64,000 nucleotides of DNA from Paralichthys olivaceus (lineage: Eukaryota > Chordata > Actinopteri > Pleuronectiformes > Paralichthyidae). Under the pieces are notes generated by a model that saw only the letters and a list, made by a program, of their open reading frames with translations, had not been told where the DNA came from and searched no databases. How positions within the stretch are numbered: position 1 is the stretch's first letter; the number at the start of each line of letters is the position of its first letter. Below are positions 1-14,500 of the stretch, in pieces. The stretch lies in the NCBI RefSeq assembly GCF_024713975.1, contig NC_091099.1, forward strand, positions 19,635,501-19,699,500. Direction: 5' to 3'. A program made the position numbers and the translations under genes.

Positions 1-112
1 GCATGGTGAAGTGTCCTGGGGAAAGATACTAAACGCTGCTCATAGAGAAAGTGCTGCACATAGATGCACTGTATGAATGTGTGTGTGAATGTGTGAATGT
101 AAAACTGTTCCA
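1..112 (+). repeat. tRNA-derived SINE, body/3' part, cut by window edge
   Basis: The stretch reads as the familiar fish repeat with 'tcctggggaaagatac' and a GTGTGTGAATGTGTGAATG block. The same family lies in the opposite orientation at 45592-45771, where its tRNA-like head can be seen. Here only the tail half is inside the window. Family assignment is from memory of teleost repeats, not a database search. Confidence 0.55.
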
Positions 113-335
113 TTCGACCTCTGCAGCTCGACTGGTCTTCAACCTACCTAAGTTCTCTTTCACTGCTCCGCTCCCTTCACTGGTTACCAGTGGCTGCCTG
201 TATCCATTTCAAAATACTAGTACTTGCGTACGGTGCAGTGAACGGGCCCAGTCTACATCCAGGACATGGTTAAACCTTACACCCCAGCCCATCCACTCCG
301 CTCTCTGCTTGCTGCTTCCACACTGCAAGGGTATT
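113..335 (+). mobile_element. L2-clade LINE fragment (end of reverse transcriptase ORF)
   Basis: Translation gives ARLVFNLPKFS followed, after a frame change, by pieces matching the L2 C-terminus (VLAY-AVNG, VYIQDMVKPYTP-like). This is the conserved last part of the L2 ORF2 protein downstream of the RT domain. The copy is 5'-truncated and frame-broken, so it is a dead LINE remnant directly abutting the SINE at the window start. Confidence 0.75.
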
Positions 336-3242
336 TTTATTACCAATATTATATATGTAATGAACTCGTCATATTCATGAAAGACATATCTGCACATTGC
401 TGCTTGTGAAGTTGAAACAAAACAGAAAAGAAGGGAGCGCCGCGCTCCCACTGGGTGGATTTGTGTTCTACCTTCTGTATGTGCCCAACATTTGCATGTC
501 CACTCAGCTGAGTGTGACACTTCATGTTGAGGTTAAACAGAAGCAGACACACACCTGACCCGCTCTGATCCCCTTCATCGACCTTATTTCACCTTTGTGT
601 TGCATGGCGGGTAGTTTATGCAAATGAGCCCTTCAACCAGGCAGCCTGATTGGTTCGCTGCACGCAGAAGAACAATATGCTGAGCTGATTTATGTCACTG
701 TCCTGTCGCTCCCTCAGAGTACGTCTATAGTAAACTGAAAAACATGCTTGTTTAAACAGTATCTGTATTGGTTATATTGTTTTTATTTGTTAAACTCTGT
801 GCTTGTTCTCTCAGTGTTTTATAGCATAACGGTGAGCGTGACATTGTGAAAAAAATATTAGACTGAAAAAAAGTTAATACAAGTTATTGATTGATCATCA
901 AAACGTTACAGTTTTATGTGTCAAGCCTGGATGTTGTGAGATATTGGTGCCGGCTTTTATTGTACCTTCTCAGAGTATCCCTTGATATTCCTCTGATATA
1001 GTATTTCATCATTTTTTTCAAAATGAAAACTACACTTTATATCAAATAAAAAAACATAATATTAAAGATAATGTTGTGCTCTTTATTGCACAGTGTGTTA
1101 TTTACACATAATAAGTCATTATTTGTTATATTATTTGAGCTGAGTCTTATTACTACAATGTTTCCATTTTCATTTCAGAGGACAGTTGATTGAATTTTAG
1201 AATAAACACAGAAATCTTCAGTCTTCAAAATGCATATTTTTCATCAGGTCCTGTAGTCTGTTAAAACATGATGCACAACAGTGTTTCATTTTTAAATGAC
1301 GTTTTTATGTAGAAAAACATAAATCAATCAAGTTTTACTCTCCAAAGATACATCACAGAGAGGATAAGCTACAAGATGGTTAACACATAAGCTAAGTACA
1401 TGAACCAGTCATAATAGATTCATTACTGTAAGCAAAACATGCTAGTTCCTCTCATCCTCCACAACACACATCTCATATCCTACTGCTACACTGACATGCT
1501 TGTTTCAGTAATGAGAAAATAAAATTAACTGATTCAAATTGATTTTATTTCTGATATTGTGAGGAGAATGTAGCACCACCTATAGGTCTATGGTTATATT
1601 GGATGTATGGAGGGTCAAAAGTGGCTACATAACTACATAACAAATACATTTTGTTTTGTTTCATGTCACTCTGTACTGGCCAGTTAATACTCATTTTCTA
1701 TATATAGTTCGCATAGATAATATATTTTTCTTCTACGTTTTGGGGTGTTTTGGATTCTTTCCAGGACTTCTTTGTTGTTGAAAGCAACACTGGATTAGAT
1801 CATTCTGATCCAGATAGACTTTTTAAGATAACCAAGTCTGGATAAGCATCAAGCTAAATGGGACTTCAAATCACAATATATGCTACTAGCTATGTGAAGA
1901 ATTACACATCGAGTAGCCAGTGTGGGGTCACTTTTGTGAGAGTTTTTATTTAAAAAGACAGGAATTGACAAAACAATACAAAAAAAACACTTTACCTCCT
2001 CTTTTAAACAGCCAGACCCCTCATCTGACCCACAACAAAAATAAACATATAGGCAAAAGAAATTTGCAGATAATTTGTACACATTAAATTATAAAATTTT
2101 GTTAAATGTCCAACAGAAAACAGAGAAAAAAACTATTCTTAATTCATGATGAGACCAGTTATAAAGAAGTATTAGATTCAAATATGTGTTTGAAACTGAA
2201 ATTTATTTAGGTCATTATTTTATGTGATCAGAAACCTTTACTATTTTCTTCACTTTAATTAACTGACAGGTTGATAGGGAGCCTAATATCTATTTCATCT
2301 CCCTCATAATTGTAATGGTTAAACAAATCAAATGCAAAATGTAAATAAATATGTATTCTCACTACATGATGCAAATGTTGTATAATTTGATTATTTTATT
2401 AGATTATTTGCATTTTCTTATATCCCAAAAAATCTTACTCAGTCAAAAATGATACAACAAATGACATAGCTCAAGAAATATGTGTTGTCAAAATCCCCTC
2501 TGAATCCACCCTTCTCCTGGGATCAGAATAATCCATCTTTTTAGGATCAAATGTATCCCTATCCTACCTAAACGTTTTGACCAGCCCAACCTGATCCAGA
2601 TTAAAACCAAAATTAGACTACATAATCTAATCAGATTTCAGAATCCCTTTTTTCTCTTTGGAACAATCTGTTTTCAGGATTTGATCCAATCTGGATTACT
2701 TTTATCCGGATAAAATCTATTGAACAATTGGCCCCAACAATTGTTGATTAACTCAACAACAACCTGATACTTAAAACACCTTAAAACTGTTTGTGTTGGA
2801 CCAAATGTAGTGCATTGATAGAGTTCAAACAGACAGTCCAGATTAAGTAGAGGAAAATAAAAAAGGCAGTTGCATGGACACTCACTGAGGTATGAATATA
2901 CTTGTAGCCTCTGGCTGCTGGTTCTGCAAAAGATTAAATGCTAAACTCTTGAAAAATGAAGAGGTTCAAGGCACTTTTTTGTTATTTCCTCTGCATATTC
3001 ATATGTGCTCGCTAAATTAGGGTTAAACATCAGTATTAAATACTAAAGTGAACTCACCTCACACGTCCATTTAATTCCTGTAATCAGTTCTCTTTTTTTG
3101 TAGGATTTCTGTAAAAAAATTACTGCACAATGGGAAAATGTGACTGCTCCATTGATCTGGCATTCTAAACAGACAGCTACTTGTTTAAAGGTCAACACTA
3201 AAAATTCATAAAAGGGATAAACTTCCTGACTTAATGCCCCTC
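336..3242. other. Gene-free flank downstream of swap70
   Basis: A+T-rich DNA with no open frame that looks coding. At 2505-2745 and around 1790-1850 there are GGATCAGAATAATCC-like and TTATCCGGAT-like segments that resemble a degenerate short inverted-repeat element, but its ends could not be fixed. The swap70 3' UTR must enter this stretch or the element above it. A possible ATTAAA poly(A) signal for the minus strand is at 3070-3075. Confidence 0.5.
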
Positions 3243-3615
3243 AAAGGTTCAGTGTGTGGACTTTTGTGACATCTAGTGGTGAAGTTGCATGTTGCAGCTG
3301 AATACCCCTCACCTCACCCTCACCTTCCAAACACGAAGGAGAAGCTGTGGAAGCCTTCAGTTGTCATAAAAACTCAAAAGGTGTTAAGTTTGTCCACTTT
3401 GGACTAATGTAAAAAACATGGCTGCCTCCGTAGGGAGGACCCGCTCCTGATGTAAATGTAAAGTACTGAGATATAAAGGGCCCATTCAAGGGTGAAGAAA
3501 ACAACAATTTGTACAATTTAGATGAAACACTAGATAAAACATCACTAGGATTATTTTACATTCAACTTCTGTCAATAGATCCATTTCACACCTCAATCTC
3601 ACACACTGAACCTTT
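3243..3615. mobile_element. Non-autonomous DNA transposon (MITE) with perfect 15-bp terminal repeats
   Basis: The left end reads AAAGGTTCAGTGTGT and the right end is its exact reverse complement, giving a 373-bp element. The interior (ACATCTAGTGGTGAAGTTGC, GACCCGCTCCTGATG, ATATAAAGGGC) matches a very common percomorph repeat as I remember it. No clear target-site duplication is visible. It begins 91 bp past the swap70 stop codon, so it probably lies within that gene's 3' UTR. Confidence 0.8.
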
Positions 3616-3705
3616 ACCATAAAATGTTTCTCTCATTAATGTCTATATATCCCAGCAGTCTCTCTTCATCTCCTCTGAGGTGTCAACATGTCTAAGGTTC
3701 AGCCT

Positions 3706-5485
3706 CTACTGAGCCTGTGTTGTCTGGTTCTTCGTGTCCTTCCACTTCTTCTCCCTCAGGTTGAGCTCCGCGTCAGAAAAGGCTGCTGGGCCCCAGTTAG
3801 TGATCAACCTCTGTCCCTTGGAACCTGGAGAACAAAACAGGACAGGAGATGATGGACCCGAGACGGATATATCCTTCAAGGTGGACTAGAACATTTTGTG
3901 AACTTTATTTCTATGACACTGTGAGGTTGAGTGAACTTTCAAACTTCAACTGGACAAATAGTTTGATGCTTTAATCTAATGTTTTAGTATTAAACAGTGG
4001 GTAATGGCAGTGAGCCTGATTTAAAGAACTTGGAGGTAAGGTTATTAATGTAATTACCACCTAAGACCTGAGCCTGGTTGTTCAGATCACTTGTGGTCAG
4101 AGGAAATAAGTAAGGACTTTAAAATAATATTAACTACGCTGACACTTAGCTGTAGCCTAAGGGACAAACCCAAAGAGAGATTACAAAGGTCTGAAGGGAG
4201 CTGAGGGACAGAGGACGCAGAATAACGTCATCTCTTTATTCAAAGATTAAAAAAGGATGTGAAAAAGAGGACAAAGGTAATGTCATATTGTACTCGTGTA
4301 TCCTGGAGTACATTTCAAAATCACGCAAGTTCATTAGTACATTTCAACAACAAGGGAATTCAAAGTGCTTTACACAGAATAATTAAACCAGAGATTAGTG
4401 GTTACACAACCAGATTTAAACACACAGAAGTGAATGTTATTACATTAAGTTTTGTTAGAATGTAAAGTTATTCAAGATTTAAGACTAAACATAACTGCAA
4501 GCAAAAACTTTACCTGAAGGAACTGTAGAAAATTTACCAAAGGACAAACAGGTATGTGTATTAAAGTCATCTTGTTACTTTGTAGGAAACAACCTTCTCT
4601 AAATGAGATCTCCAGCCAATTGAAAATCTAGCTGTTTTCAGACATGACCTGTGGATAAAGTCCGGAGAATAGGTCCGGCCTTAACCAGCAGTTTGCTTTT
4701 CACACATGCACAACACAGCAGGAGGTTCTCACACGTTCACAACAGCAACAAATCCTCTGCATTATTCAGGCGAGAGGTGGAGCAGGCGGTGCAGGAAGTA
4801 ACTTATCAACTCCGTTGTTGAGATCACAAGATTTTCTTGACAACACACACAATGTCGGCTCTCATCGCCACAAACTCTCTAGGCATCTTCATCTGTGTTT
4901 TCTACACGTGTGTCACTGCTTTTTGTTGCTGATATTTGTTTTCATTTTTGCGTCTGTCACATGTTAGAAGCTACTCGCTCCCTGTGAGTCCAGCGGTGGA
5001 TCACCTGCTGTGTTCACACATCAGATTCTCCACATCTTCTCGGTAGCGAAGCTATTTCAGAGCTATTGTTATGTATGAAACACAACTATTCTATCCAACA
5101 GAAGAACGAGGTTGGACGAGTGTTTGGTTTTATCAACACTTCTTGACACATAGCCATTTAGAGAAAGGTTTATCCCTTCAGTTTTACAAAGTACTACAAG
5201 CAGAAAGTGTGTGTTTGTTACCTGGTTGAATGAGCCGTAAAAAGCCCTCATGTTCAGCCACCTTGTGCTTCCAGGTCTTTGTGTTGTTGGCTGCGTCCTC
5301 CAGTTTCTTTATCACCGTCTGTCTCATGCACAGAACCATAGTCAAAACACTGCAGTTATTATCAAGTTATAAAATATAAACTGTTGTTTTCTTCCCTGAA
5401 AGCATGTAGTTGTAAGATTTAAGAACAGTACTTTGGGAACCTTGTTTCGATGTTCTGTTATGTCTCAATAGCTGCATCTTATAGT

Positions 5486-5520
<35 letters not shown>

Positions 5521-8500
5521 CACAGTATGTTTGTGTGTGAACCCAAATGTCAGAGTGAGTTTCTGTGGACTTTCTCCACCTGACCCCCTAGTATAGAGTC
5601 CCCAATCATTTGCAGATCCTCTGCAGGATTCACCACGAGCGAGTGTGGGAGTTGATGATGCTTCTAATATGCAACAAATGCAAAAATGCAAAAAAGACAA
5701 ACAAATATCTCAAGATGATAATGTGTCATCCAGATAGAAGACACTGATGGAGATATCAAAGTTTGTGATATATAACAAAAACACGTCATCTCCGCAGCAG
5801 AAATATTACATCCTGCCTCTGCCTGCTGCCCCACAGCACACCTGAATACTGCAGAGGATTCATTGCCAGTGTGAATGTGTCTGAGCGGAGAATCTTCCAC
5901 ACTCCCAATTCTCCAGAGATCCTAGGCAGGTCCCTAGTGATCTAATTAACTGTGATTTGATTTAGGACACAATTAGTCTCTTCGCTGACCTGGTACTGCT
6001 CCAGGGCACCCTGTCTCTCTTGCTCCAGTTGTTCCAGTTGTGTCATCGCAGCCTGCAGGGCGCTCTCTTTAGCCTGACGTTCCCTCTCCAGCTCCTGTTT
6101 CTCAGCCTCCGTCTCTGAGATGGCCAGCTGCTGCTGCAGATGGATCTGCTCCAGCTCTGCCCTCTTTGTAGCCTCTTCCTCCAGTAACCTGCTCCACACA
6201 GACATTAACATGGATGAGGGGAAAGTCACATGCTTTAAATATAAGACATTTAGTAGAGACATGCTTCTCATTTCCACAAACACTGATGCTGAGGGGTATA
6301 ATCATGTAAATGAGGATACATGCACACATGACCTGTATATATAACAAACCGTCAGGTATAAACACATTTAATATAACAATATCAAGGTGAGTACCAAATG
6401 TCACTAAATGTGTGACAGACATATTTCCTCTGTCCATTAAATACAATTCTCAACTATTTTAGACGTTATAGGTTGTTGTAGTTGGACAACATGTCAGCAG
6501 GTGGTGCTGGTGCAACTATTTACTATGGTTAAGTTCTTTAATCTAAAGAGTATGGGAATAAAGGTAAATATGTAGTCATCTTTAGCACAGAGTTTGTATT
6601 AGTTTTAATGAAAGAATCGACAACTGGCCTACATGAAGATAAAGGACTGTTTATTGTGAACGCTGGTCAACACAGTGCTGCGAACATGTTCTTTACAGCT
6701 TCATCAAACATGTGGTGGAAAGTAAATGTCAGCAAAGAGGAAGGAAGGACTAGGGAGGAAACATGGTGGAGAGAGGGAAGTAGAAGTTAAACGTCTGGCT
6801 GTGTGTGCATGTGTAATAAAACAGAGGAGCAGACAGTTTGGAGGTGGTCTTATGTTGTAACCCCATTAGAGACCGTTTACTGTGCAGTAAATGTCAAATT
6901 GAAATAATACACCATCAGATGAGGAAAGCCCTAATGATGAACTGCTGCAAAATGTGACATTAACCTCACCAAGTGTGTGTTTGTTCATGAACTAACAGAC
7001 TTCATAGAGTTCAGTGTTATTGGGTTGAATCACAGTGAACCATGCAGGTATGAAAACTGCTGCTGTGTTTCATTCATTAGAATCTGAAGGATCCAGGATT
7101 TTTAAATTACGATGATAATATATTTGATATTTGAGAGTTTAAACAGAAATTACAGAGTTTTTCTGTTGGTCTGACTGAATTACCACATTATAACCCTGAC
7201 TTCCTTTCTAGAAATGTTTTTTCTCTGTAGTTGCTAAATATATTTGCAAAGATATTTAATGCAACCTTTACTCCTCATTGACTGACCGTGCCTGTAGCCT
7301 ACGGACGGCCTCCTCGTCCTGTCTGGCCCGTCTCTCGTCCTCCAGAGCATCCTCCAGTTGACTGTACATGTCCTCCAGCTCTCTGACCCGCTGCAGGTAC
7401 TGCTCCAGCTCAGTGGACTTCTGGGCCACCTGCTCCTCCATCTGCTGTCGTACCTGTAGAAAAAAAAACACAGCAGTAATTAACCTGGAATTCATATAAA
7501 TATTAATTAATTTATATAAAATCCATCACCGATCAGGGAATTGATTAAAGCTGCTGCACTGAAACAGTCTCTTATTAGATAAGAAACAATCAGCAGTCAA
7601 AGGTCCAACCAAACTGAGACCAGCCCCATGACACTTCTTCCAACATGCCGGTGACATGGTTCAAAGACAATGATAGACGACCTGGCACATGTCTCAGTAA
7701 TCTTAGAACTGTTCATGTTCAGCCACAACCAGCTTCCAAACCGGTCTCACAACAGCTGAAGTTACCTTTTTCTTAATGTCAGATCTTTGGCCAACAAATC
7801 ATTCCTAGTCAACAGTCCATGATGAGACTGTATGCTCCTGGTTGAGACATGGCTGAGATCTGTCCTCCAAACTATGAGTTTTATCAGTCAGCAAGACAAA
7901 ACAAAAGAGGGGGAGGGGTCGCAGTGATCTATTCCACACAGTTGGTCTGCAGTGACATTAACCTGGCAGAATTCACATCATTTGAATATTTAGCTGTTGA
8001 GCTCTAAGCAAAATTATCTGTTTTAATGATCACAGTATATCAGCCACCAAAGTTTTTACTGTTATTTCTGAAGGAACTATAATTATGTTGATAACAAGAA
8101 TGATCCCAAAGCTACAGAGCTTATTCATTTACTTGAGGGCTTTGACCTGACCCATCATGTACAGGAAGCCATCCATCACCATGGTAACCGCCCTGGACTT
8201 TGTGATAACAAGAGGGTTGAACATGGAGAATGTTTCAGTGTGTGAATCACTTATCTCTAATCATCTTTGTGTATTTTATGATGTCACTATAACCATTGCA
8301 AAGACCAAATGAGAAATTCTGGTTGACAAGAGAATCCTTAATGAGCAGGCTGACGTCCTGTGATATAATAAGATCAACGGAACCATACAGTCATGGCCAC
8401 TCTTTAAATGACATCATTGAACATTTCAATAACACCCCGGTGTCCTTCAACTTTTCTTCAATCACAAAGTCATCTCAATCAGAGCAAAGAGAGAAATGCT

Positions 8501-11500
8501 GGAAGAATTATCTGGGTCAGCTAACTCCTTGGATTAAATTCTAGTCTAGGTGTTATCTTAGACTCAGATCTGAGTTTCGCGGCCCACATTAACAAGGAGG
8601 CCAATACGTCATATTTCCACTTCAGAAACAGAGCAACGGTTCAGCCATTTATAACTCACACAGATGCTGAAAAGCTGATTCATGCTTTAATTTCTCGCAC
8701 ACTGGATTACTGTAATGCACTTTTTCCAGCCTCTTAATGAAAACAATAGAGCGACCCCAGCTCATTCAGAACTCTGCTGCTCGGCTGTTAACCAGAACCA
8801 AGAGGACAGAACACATCAGTTCTAGCTGCTCTGCCCTGGTTGTCTGTTACACACAGGACGGACATTAAGGTTCTCCTCCTTACATACGAGGCTCTGAATG
8901 GATCACTGAGATCATCTGCAGAGAGTCTGTTTGAGAACAACGGCCAAAAGAACATCGGAGATACAGTTTTTGTAAATTACGCTCCAAAGTTGTGAAACGG
9001 GAGATAGATAGATATCGGAGAAGCTGGCTCGGTAAACATCTAAACTAAAAAATGTCTCTTTGCTTCAGCCTTTACCTGGATCTTACACTTGCCCGCACTC
9101 CTGTGATTTTATGATTTTTAATCACTTTTTCCTTTTTATGCATTTTTTTCAGTTTTTATTTCCTTTTCTTTTAAATGTCACATTTTACTGTTCTCATACA
9201 TTTATTAACATGTTATTTTTAACAATATTGTATGTAAAGCACTTTGAGCTGCAGTTCTTGTATGAAGTGTGCTATACAAATAACGTGTATTATTATTAAA
9301 TACATAATTTATATAAATACTCCTGGGGAACACTTTTATTGAACAAGTAACGGAATAAATCAGCTGCCTCGTTCCTCTGCTTACCCTTTTAATTTCACCC
9401 TTGTGTGATAGAGTGTGTAATTTATACAGTGTACACAAATGCAAATCCGCCTGTGATGATCAGGTACATTTTAATCAACAATTTTAATAATCAATTCAAA
9501 ATTCAAGCTTATGAAAATCAATTTTCTTTTTATTACACTGCCAAATGACAAATTAATGTTGCTCACCCAAACAAGTCCTCTGAGAAACTGTAACAGATAT
9601 TTTTACTATTTACTGATCTTGCATAGATCAAATAATGAATTACTGCATTAATGAATGATGATTAAAAGAAGCATGCTGCTTTTTTTAAAGAACAGTGGAT
9701 TATATTGTTAAAAGAAAAATTTAATCACAACCTACCTAAACATATTTAAAAACTAGTACAAAATCTTTTCAGAGCTTCTAAGGCCAATAATTGAGATAAC
9801 TGAATTTTAGACTTTTTTTAAGACATTTGAAGACTGTGCAGAAACTTTGTTTAATGACCCTCAACATGAGCTGTAGCGGTTCATCAGTTTAAATCTATTT
9901 CAAGTTGTTCTCTCGTCAATTCACTTACCCTGATACTTCTACATAAAAACTTGCCGTCAGGTTGCTCTTGCTACATTACTTGTTTCGACATAATGACTCA
10001 GCGGAGGATGACGGGCCCACTTACCATTTTCTCTCTCTCCAGGTCCATCCTGTAGCGGTCCTGGAGTTCAGTCTGGGTCTGAAGCCGTCTTCGTTCTTCT
10101 TCTGCTGCTTGAGCCGCTCCTTCTTCCAGAGCCTGGCCACCAGAAAAACAAATCAGTCGAAGAATGCAAGGTCAAATATTCTCAGTAGATAAAACCCCTT
10201 TAAAGTGTTTCTATTTTGGCTGTTTACAGGTACATTCTTTTTTTTTACTACTACTTTTACTTCTACTCTCTCATGGAGATCACCTGAACATCACCTGAAC
10301 CTCTGTGTGTATACAGTATATAGCTACAGGTCAATCTCTGCTCTCTTTTTTTGTCATGATTATATGTAATTATATATTTTATTGTTATTTCCCTATCTCA
10401 CTGTTTTGGGGATGTATCTATAGTTGCTGCTATAACACTGCAACCTTTATTTAGGATTCATTAAGTTGTCTGGTGATATCTGAAGAAACCTAAGGCCATT
10501 GCAGTAAGGGACATGACTAAAATATCTACAACTTACTGGCATTACAAACTCACAGATATGACGCTAAATTAGCTTTATGACGTGTTTACTCTTAGTCACT
10601 GAGATAGAAATGGCTTCAGAGTTGGCTCCTTTCCCCCACAAACAGTAAATGTAGCAACACAATGCATCATGATCTTTTCCTCACTTTGACCGTTACAAAT
10701 AGTGAAGCATGAACTCTGTCTTCCTGTGTGCCAGTCAGCTGCTGGTGTTTCCTTACGTGCTTTGTTAATTTCCCTTTTTGTCTGTGTGCTATTGCTCGTT
10801 TGTTGCTGAATTTCTATTTTCTTTGAATAGCAGAAATAATTAAAGGTAACAAGATTCAATGTGTGAGAATAAAGAGCAAACATGGACATTCAGTCTCTGG
10901 GTGCCTTTTGTTAAAAAACTTCCCTTTTTTTGCTATTGTAGATCGAGCATAAACTCAGAATATATGTTGATGGAGCAGCACATCAAACCCTCAATGTATT
11001 AGAGCAGGTATAATAATAACAATAATAATAATAATAATAATAATAGGTGAGTACCAAATTGTGGGTTGTTAAGCAGTAACCTGATGTTAAGTTATGTAAT
11101 CCAGCTGTGAACTGTATGTCGAATGCAGTACAGCAGTATAGTGTGAGAGGCAGGGTCACTATTGTATATTTGTGTGTGTGTGTGTGTAAGACAGAGAGTC
11201 CAATCATTTGTGCAGACCACCATGAGACTCTCTCTGTAACCATGCATGTGTGTCCATTGTGCATTGAGGCCATCAGCTCTGTGAGACTGAGATTTGCACC
11301 TCAATGGCAGATTGTTGTGCAGCGTTGTCCCCAACAAACACAAACTGTTCTCTACTGCTCTGTACACAACTCTTGCCATAATGATGCAACATGTCCTGTA
11401 TGTGCGGGAAACCTGTTGCAAATTGTGGAGTTTGTGTTTTTATTGAGTTGAACGATAACGTGAGTTAATACGATCATTCAAATGGATTTCCATGAACATT

Positions 11501-14500
11501 TTGTTTTGAGCTCAGAGAGCCATCAATTCTCTCTAACTATTACAATGCAGACATCCTAATTAAAAAAGAAACGTGCATATTTAGGGGACTGATATTTATG
11601 AGTGTGTGCAATTTGGTGGGGCTTGTTTGAATTTAAAGGGGCTGTTTGACTGAGTGACAGTCTAGCCATACTATGGGACATGGTCTTGTCTACACATGGG
11701 AAACAAATACCAGTGCAGTCACATATGGCCTCAATAATAAACACATTTCCTTTAACTGAACATTATGATCCTCCTTAACGTAGAATCTAATTGGATGAAA
11801 ATATAGTAGAGGTGAATCTGTTGAGTGTAAATATTACAATGATGTGAATAAACAAAACAAAAAACGTCTCTGAAAATAAACAGCTTTATTTTAAAGTTCT
11901 GACGTCTACAACCATAAATGAATAATTCAACTTTAACAGCTAAAGGTGTAAAACTACAGTCCGCTCGGACGACGTCAGCTCTCCACTGTGAAACTGACAC
12001 TTCCTGTTAAACCATTTACAGTGTTAACAGGAAGCAGCTATTCATCATCAGGTAAATCCACATCATGACTGAATGTCAACATGACCAGTCAGTCAGTGTG
12101 AACAGGCTGCAGTGTGACTCAGGTTTTGGGAGATTAACGGGAAAAACATGTCTGATGGAAACTTGTCCTACCCCCCTCAGTTCAATCCACATTCCTCTGT
12201 TTGCACCAAGTGACAGACTATTCATGAGGCTGCGGGTGGAGCTGAACACCATGAGTGTTTAGGTGACCTACTTTAGTTGTGTATAATGAAGCAGAGTGTG
12301 ATTGAAACAAATAGTTTCATAGACAAAAATATATTCACGGTGTCATTTATAAGAACACTAAACATGATAGACATGGTTTGATCTGAGGAATGTTGCTATC
12401 AGCCGCACTGACACTGCAGTGACGACACGTCTGATAGGAATCATTAGCTGCAGTATTTCCCTCTTCTGACAGAGCGAGCTCACCAAGAACTACAGAATTT
12501 GACACAAAATAAAACACCGTGACTTCTATCTGCAACAGTTGGTGTCATCAAATCAGACTGACACTATGCACAAAGCTTTGTAAGTTTTATAAGAAGAGAA
12601 GTAATCATGGCAGCAGTCATTTTATCTTTATATTGAGATAACTGGCAGAAATACAGGGAGTAATCTCACAGGAACATGCGTTTAGCATATTTCACTGATT
12701 AAAGTGGAAACTTTGCTGCTGCATGGTGTTTTGTCAAATGTTCAGACTTATTTTCTGAGTTCTCTGCTCAGGAAACTGTTGTGTTAACTCACTGCGGTTA
12801 TTTATATGAATGGAAGGGTTCCCTTTTCAACTCATATTCCTATAAAGACGATCAGGGGCCTGTACTACTGAGGTAACCTCAGGTTTTACTCTGAGTTTCA
12901 GTCCTATGAAGCTGTTTCACTTGTTACCGAGGTAAACCACCAATGTTTCACTTTGCTGAATGTCAAGAACTTTCCTCAATGTCACTCATTATCACAGACT
13001 CGGCCTCTGTCACAGGAATGTTCTCGTAGCTGGATAAGAAACTTCATAGTATATGTGATCAGGATGGGTGATGTCAGGTTAATTGAAGTAGGATAATGAA
13101 AACAGATCCTGGTCCTCCTTTTGGCACCATTACCTGTTTACACTGAGCCAAACAAGTGGACATGCTGCTATGTAACGCAACAGTGTCGTCCTCCTGTCCC
13201 ACTACACTGATACTGTGGATACCTGTGCCAGTGCAGTGTTATTAACAGATAACAATGCTACCTCTAATTATTGCTCTTACTGTATAAGTCCACCTCAAAG
13301 TCTTGTTTAAAAAGTAATAAAAAATATTTCTTATTAGGTTTGTGTTGTCTTGCTTCCCCACAACAACCATATAGGCTGCACATTTCCAAATATGGGGAAC
13401 ACTATAAAAGATTTACTTGTGACCTTTATTTTAAAGCACAATATTGACTTTTTAAATCACACTACAATCATTTTGCTTCTGTTTTGTTTTTTTATTATAT
13501 TTTTTCACTTTCTTTAACACTGAGAAAAAATATTGTTTATATATATAGTATAGTTTTTTGAGATTTCTACAGCATAATTCATGGATCTTGATGAAAAACA
13601 CTTAGGAACTGATGTAAGGAAATTTGGTGCAGTTTGATGGAATTTAAGGGAACTGGGGGGTCTTGGCAGAGGAATGTGCTCCACTGTGTCATTCTAGTTG
13701 ACTTCAGCTTATATCCATAGGAGAGATACTCTGTAAAATGATCACATGCCACAAACTAGTGGAACAAGAAAAGAAAAAGAACCTTTCATCGTTGGATGTT
13801 CTTCATTTTGTGACAGGTTCAGTATGATGAGAGTACAAAAGAACTCAGAGAACAGTGGATGAACAGAGATTTATCTGAGATTGTTTCCAAGTAAAGAGCT
13901 GACACTTCATATCCAAAGTGCTGAGTCAACTATGAAGATGTTTGTCTTAAGCAGCTACACAATGTCCTTGTCAAAGATATACAGCCAGTGCTGCTTCAGA
14001 TACTATTCGGGACAACATGTCCTCTTCCTTCAGGATCTGAAAACATCTCCTTCCAACTTTGTCTGAGTCGGCTGCTTTAACTTTATAGGTATATAATTCT
14101 CCTCTGGGGAAATCCCTCAGGTTTTTTTTACCAACTTATTCCAGTGAATGACTAACTTCTTCTTTGCTGAGCACATATTTAAACAGAAAACACATTCTGA
14201 TCTCTCTAATACTGACGTACAATCCTCCTGTTTTGCCACACATGTATTTTCATCACCAGTCCACTTCAGTGTTGTTGTTCTATATAAGCCTCTCATCTTT
14301 GTCAGTATCTCTTCCGGGTCTTTACAACATATTTTATTCTTTTATAGAAAAGTACATTTAGTAGCCACAGCTAATTGTGCAGTTTAACAGCTCTGCCATA
14401 AGTTCTGCCTTGTTTGCAAAGTTTAGTTTTTAGTTTGTCTTTATTGCTGAGGACATATTTGAACTAGTGTTGTGCTTTTGGCACATATATCTGAGGTTTT

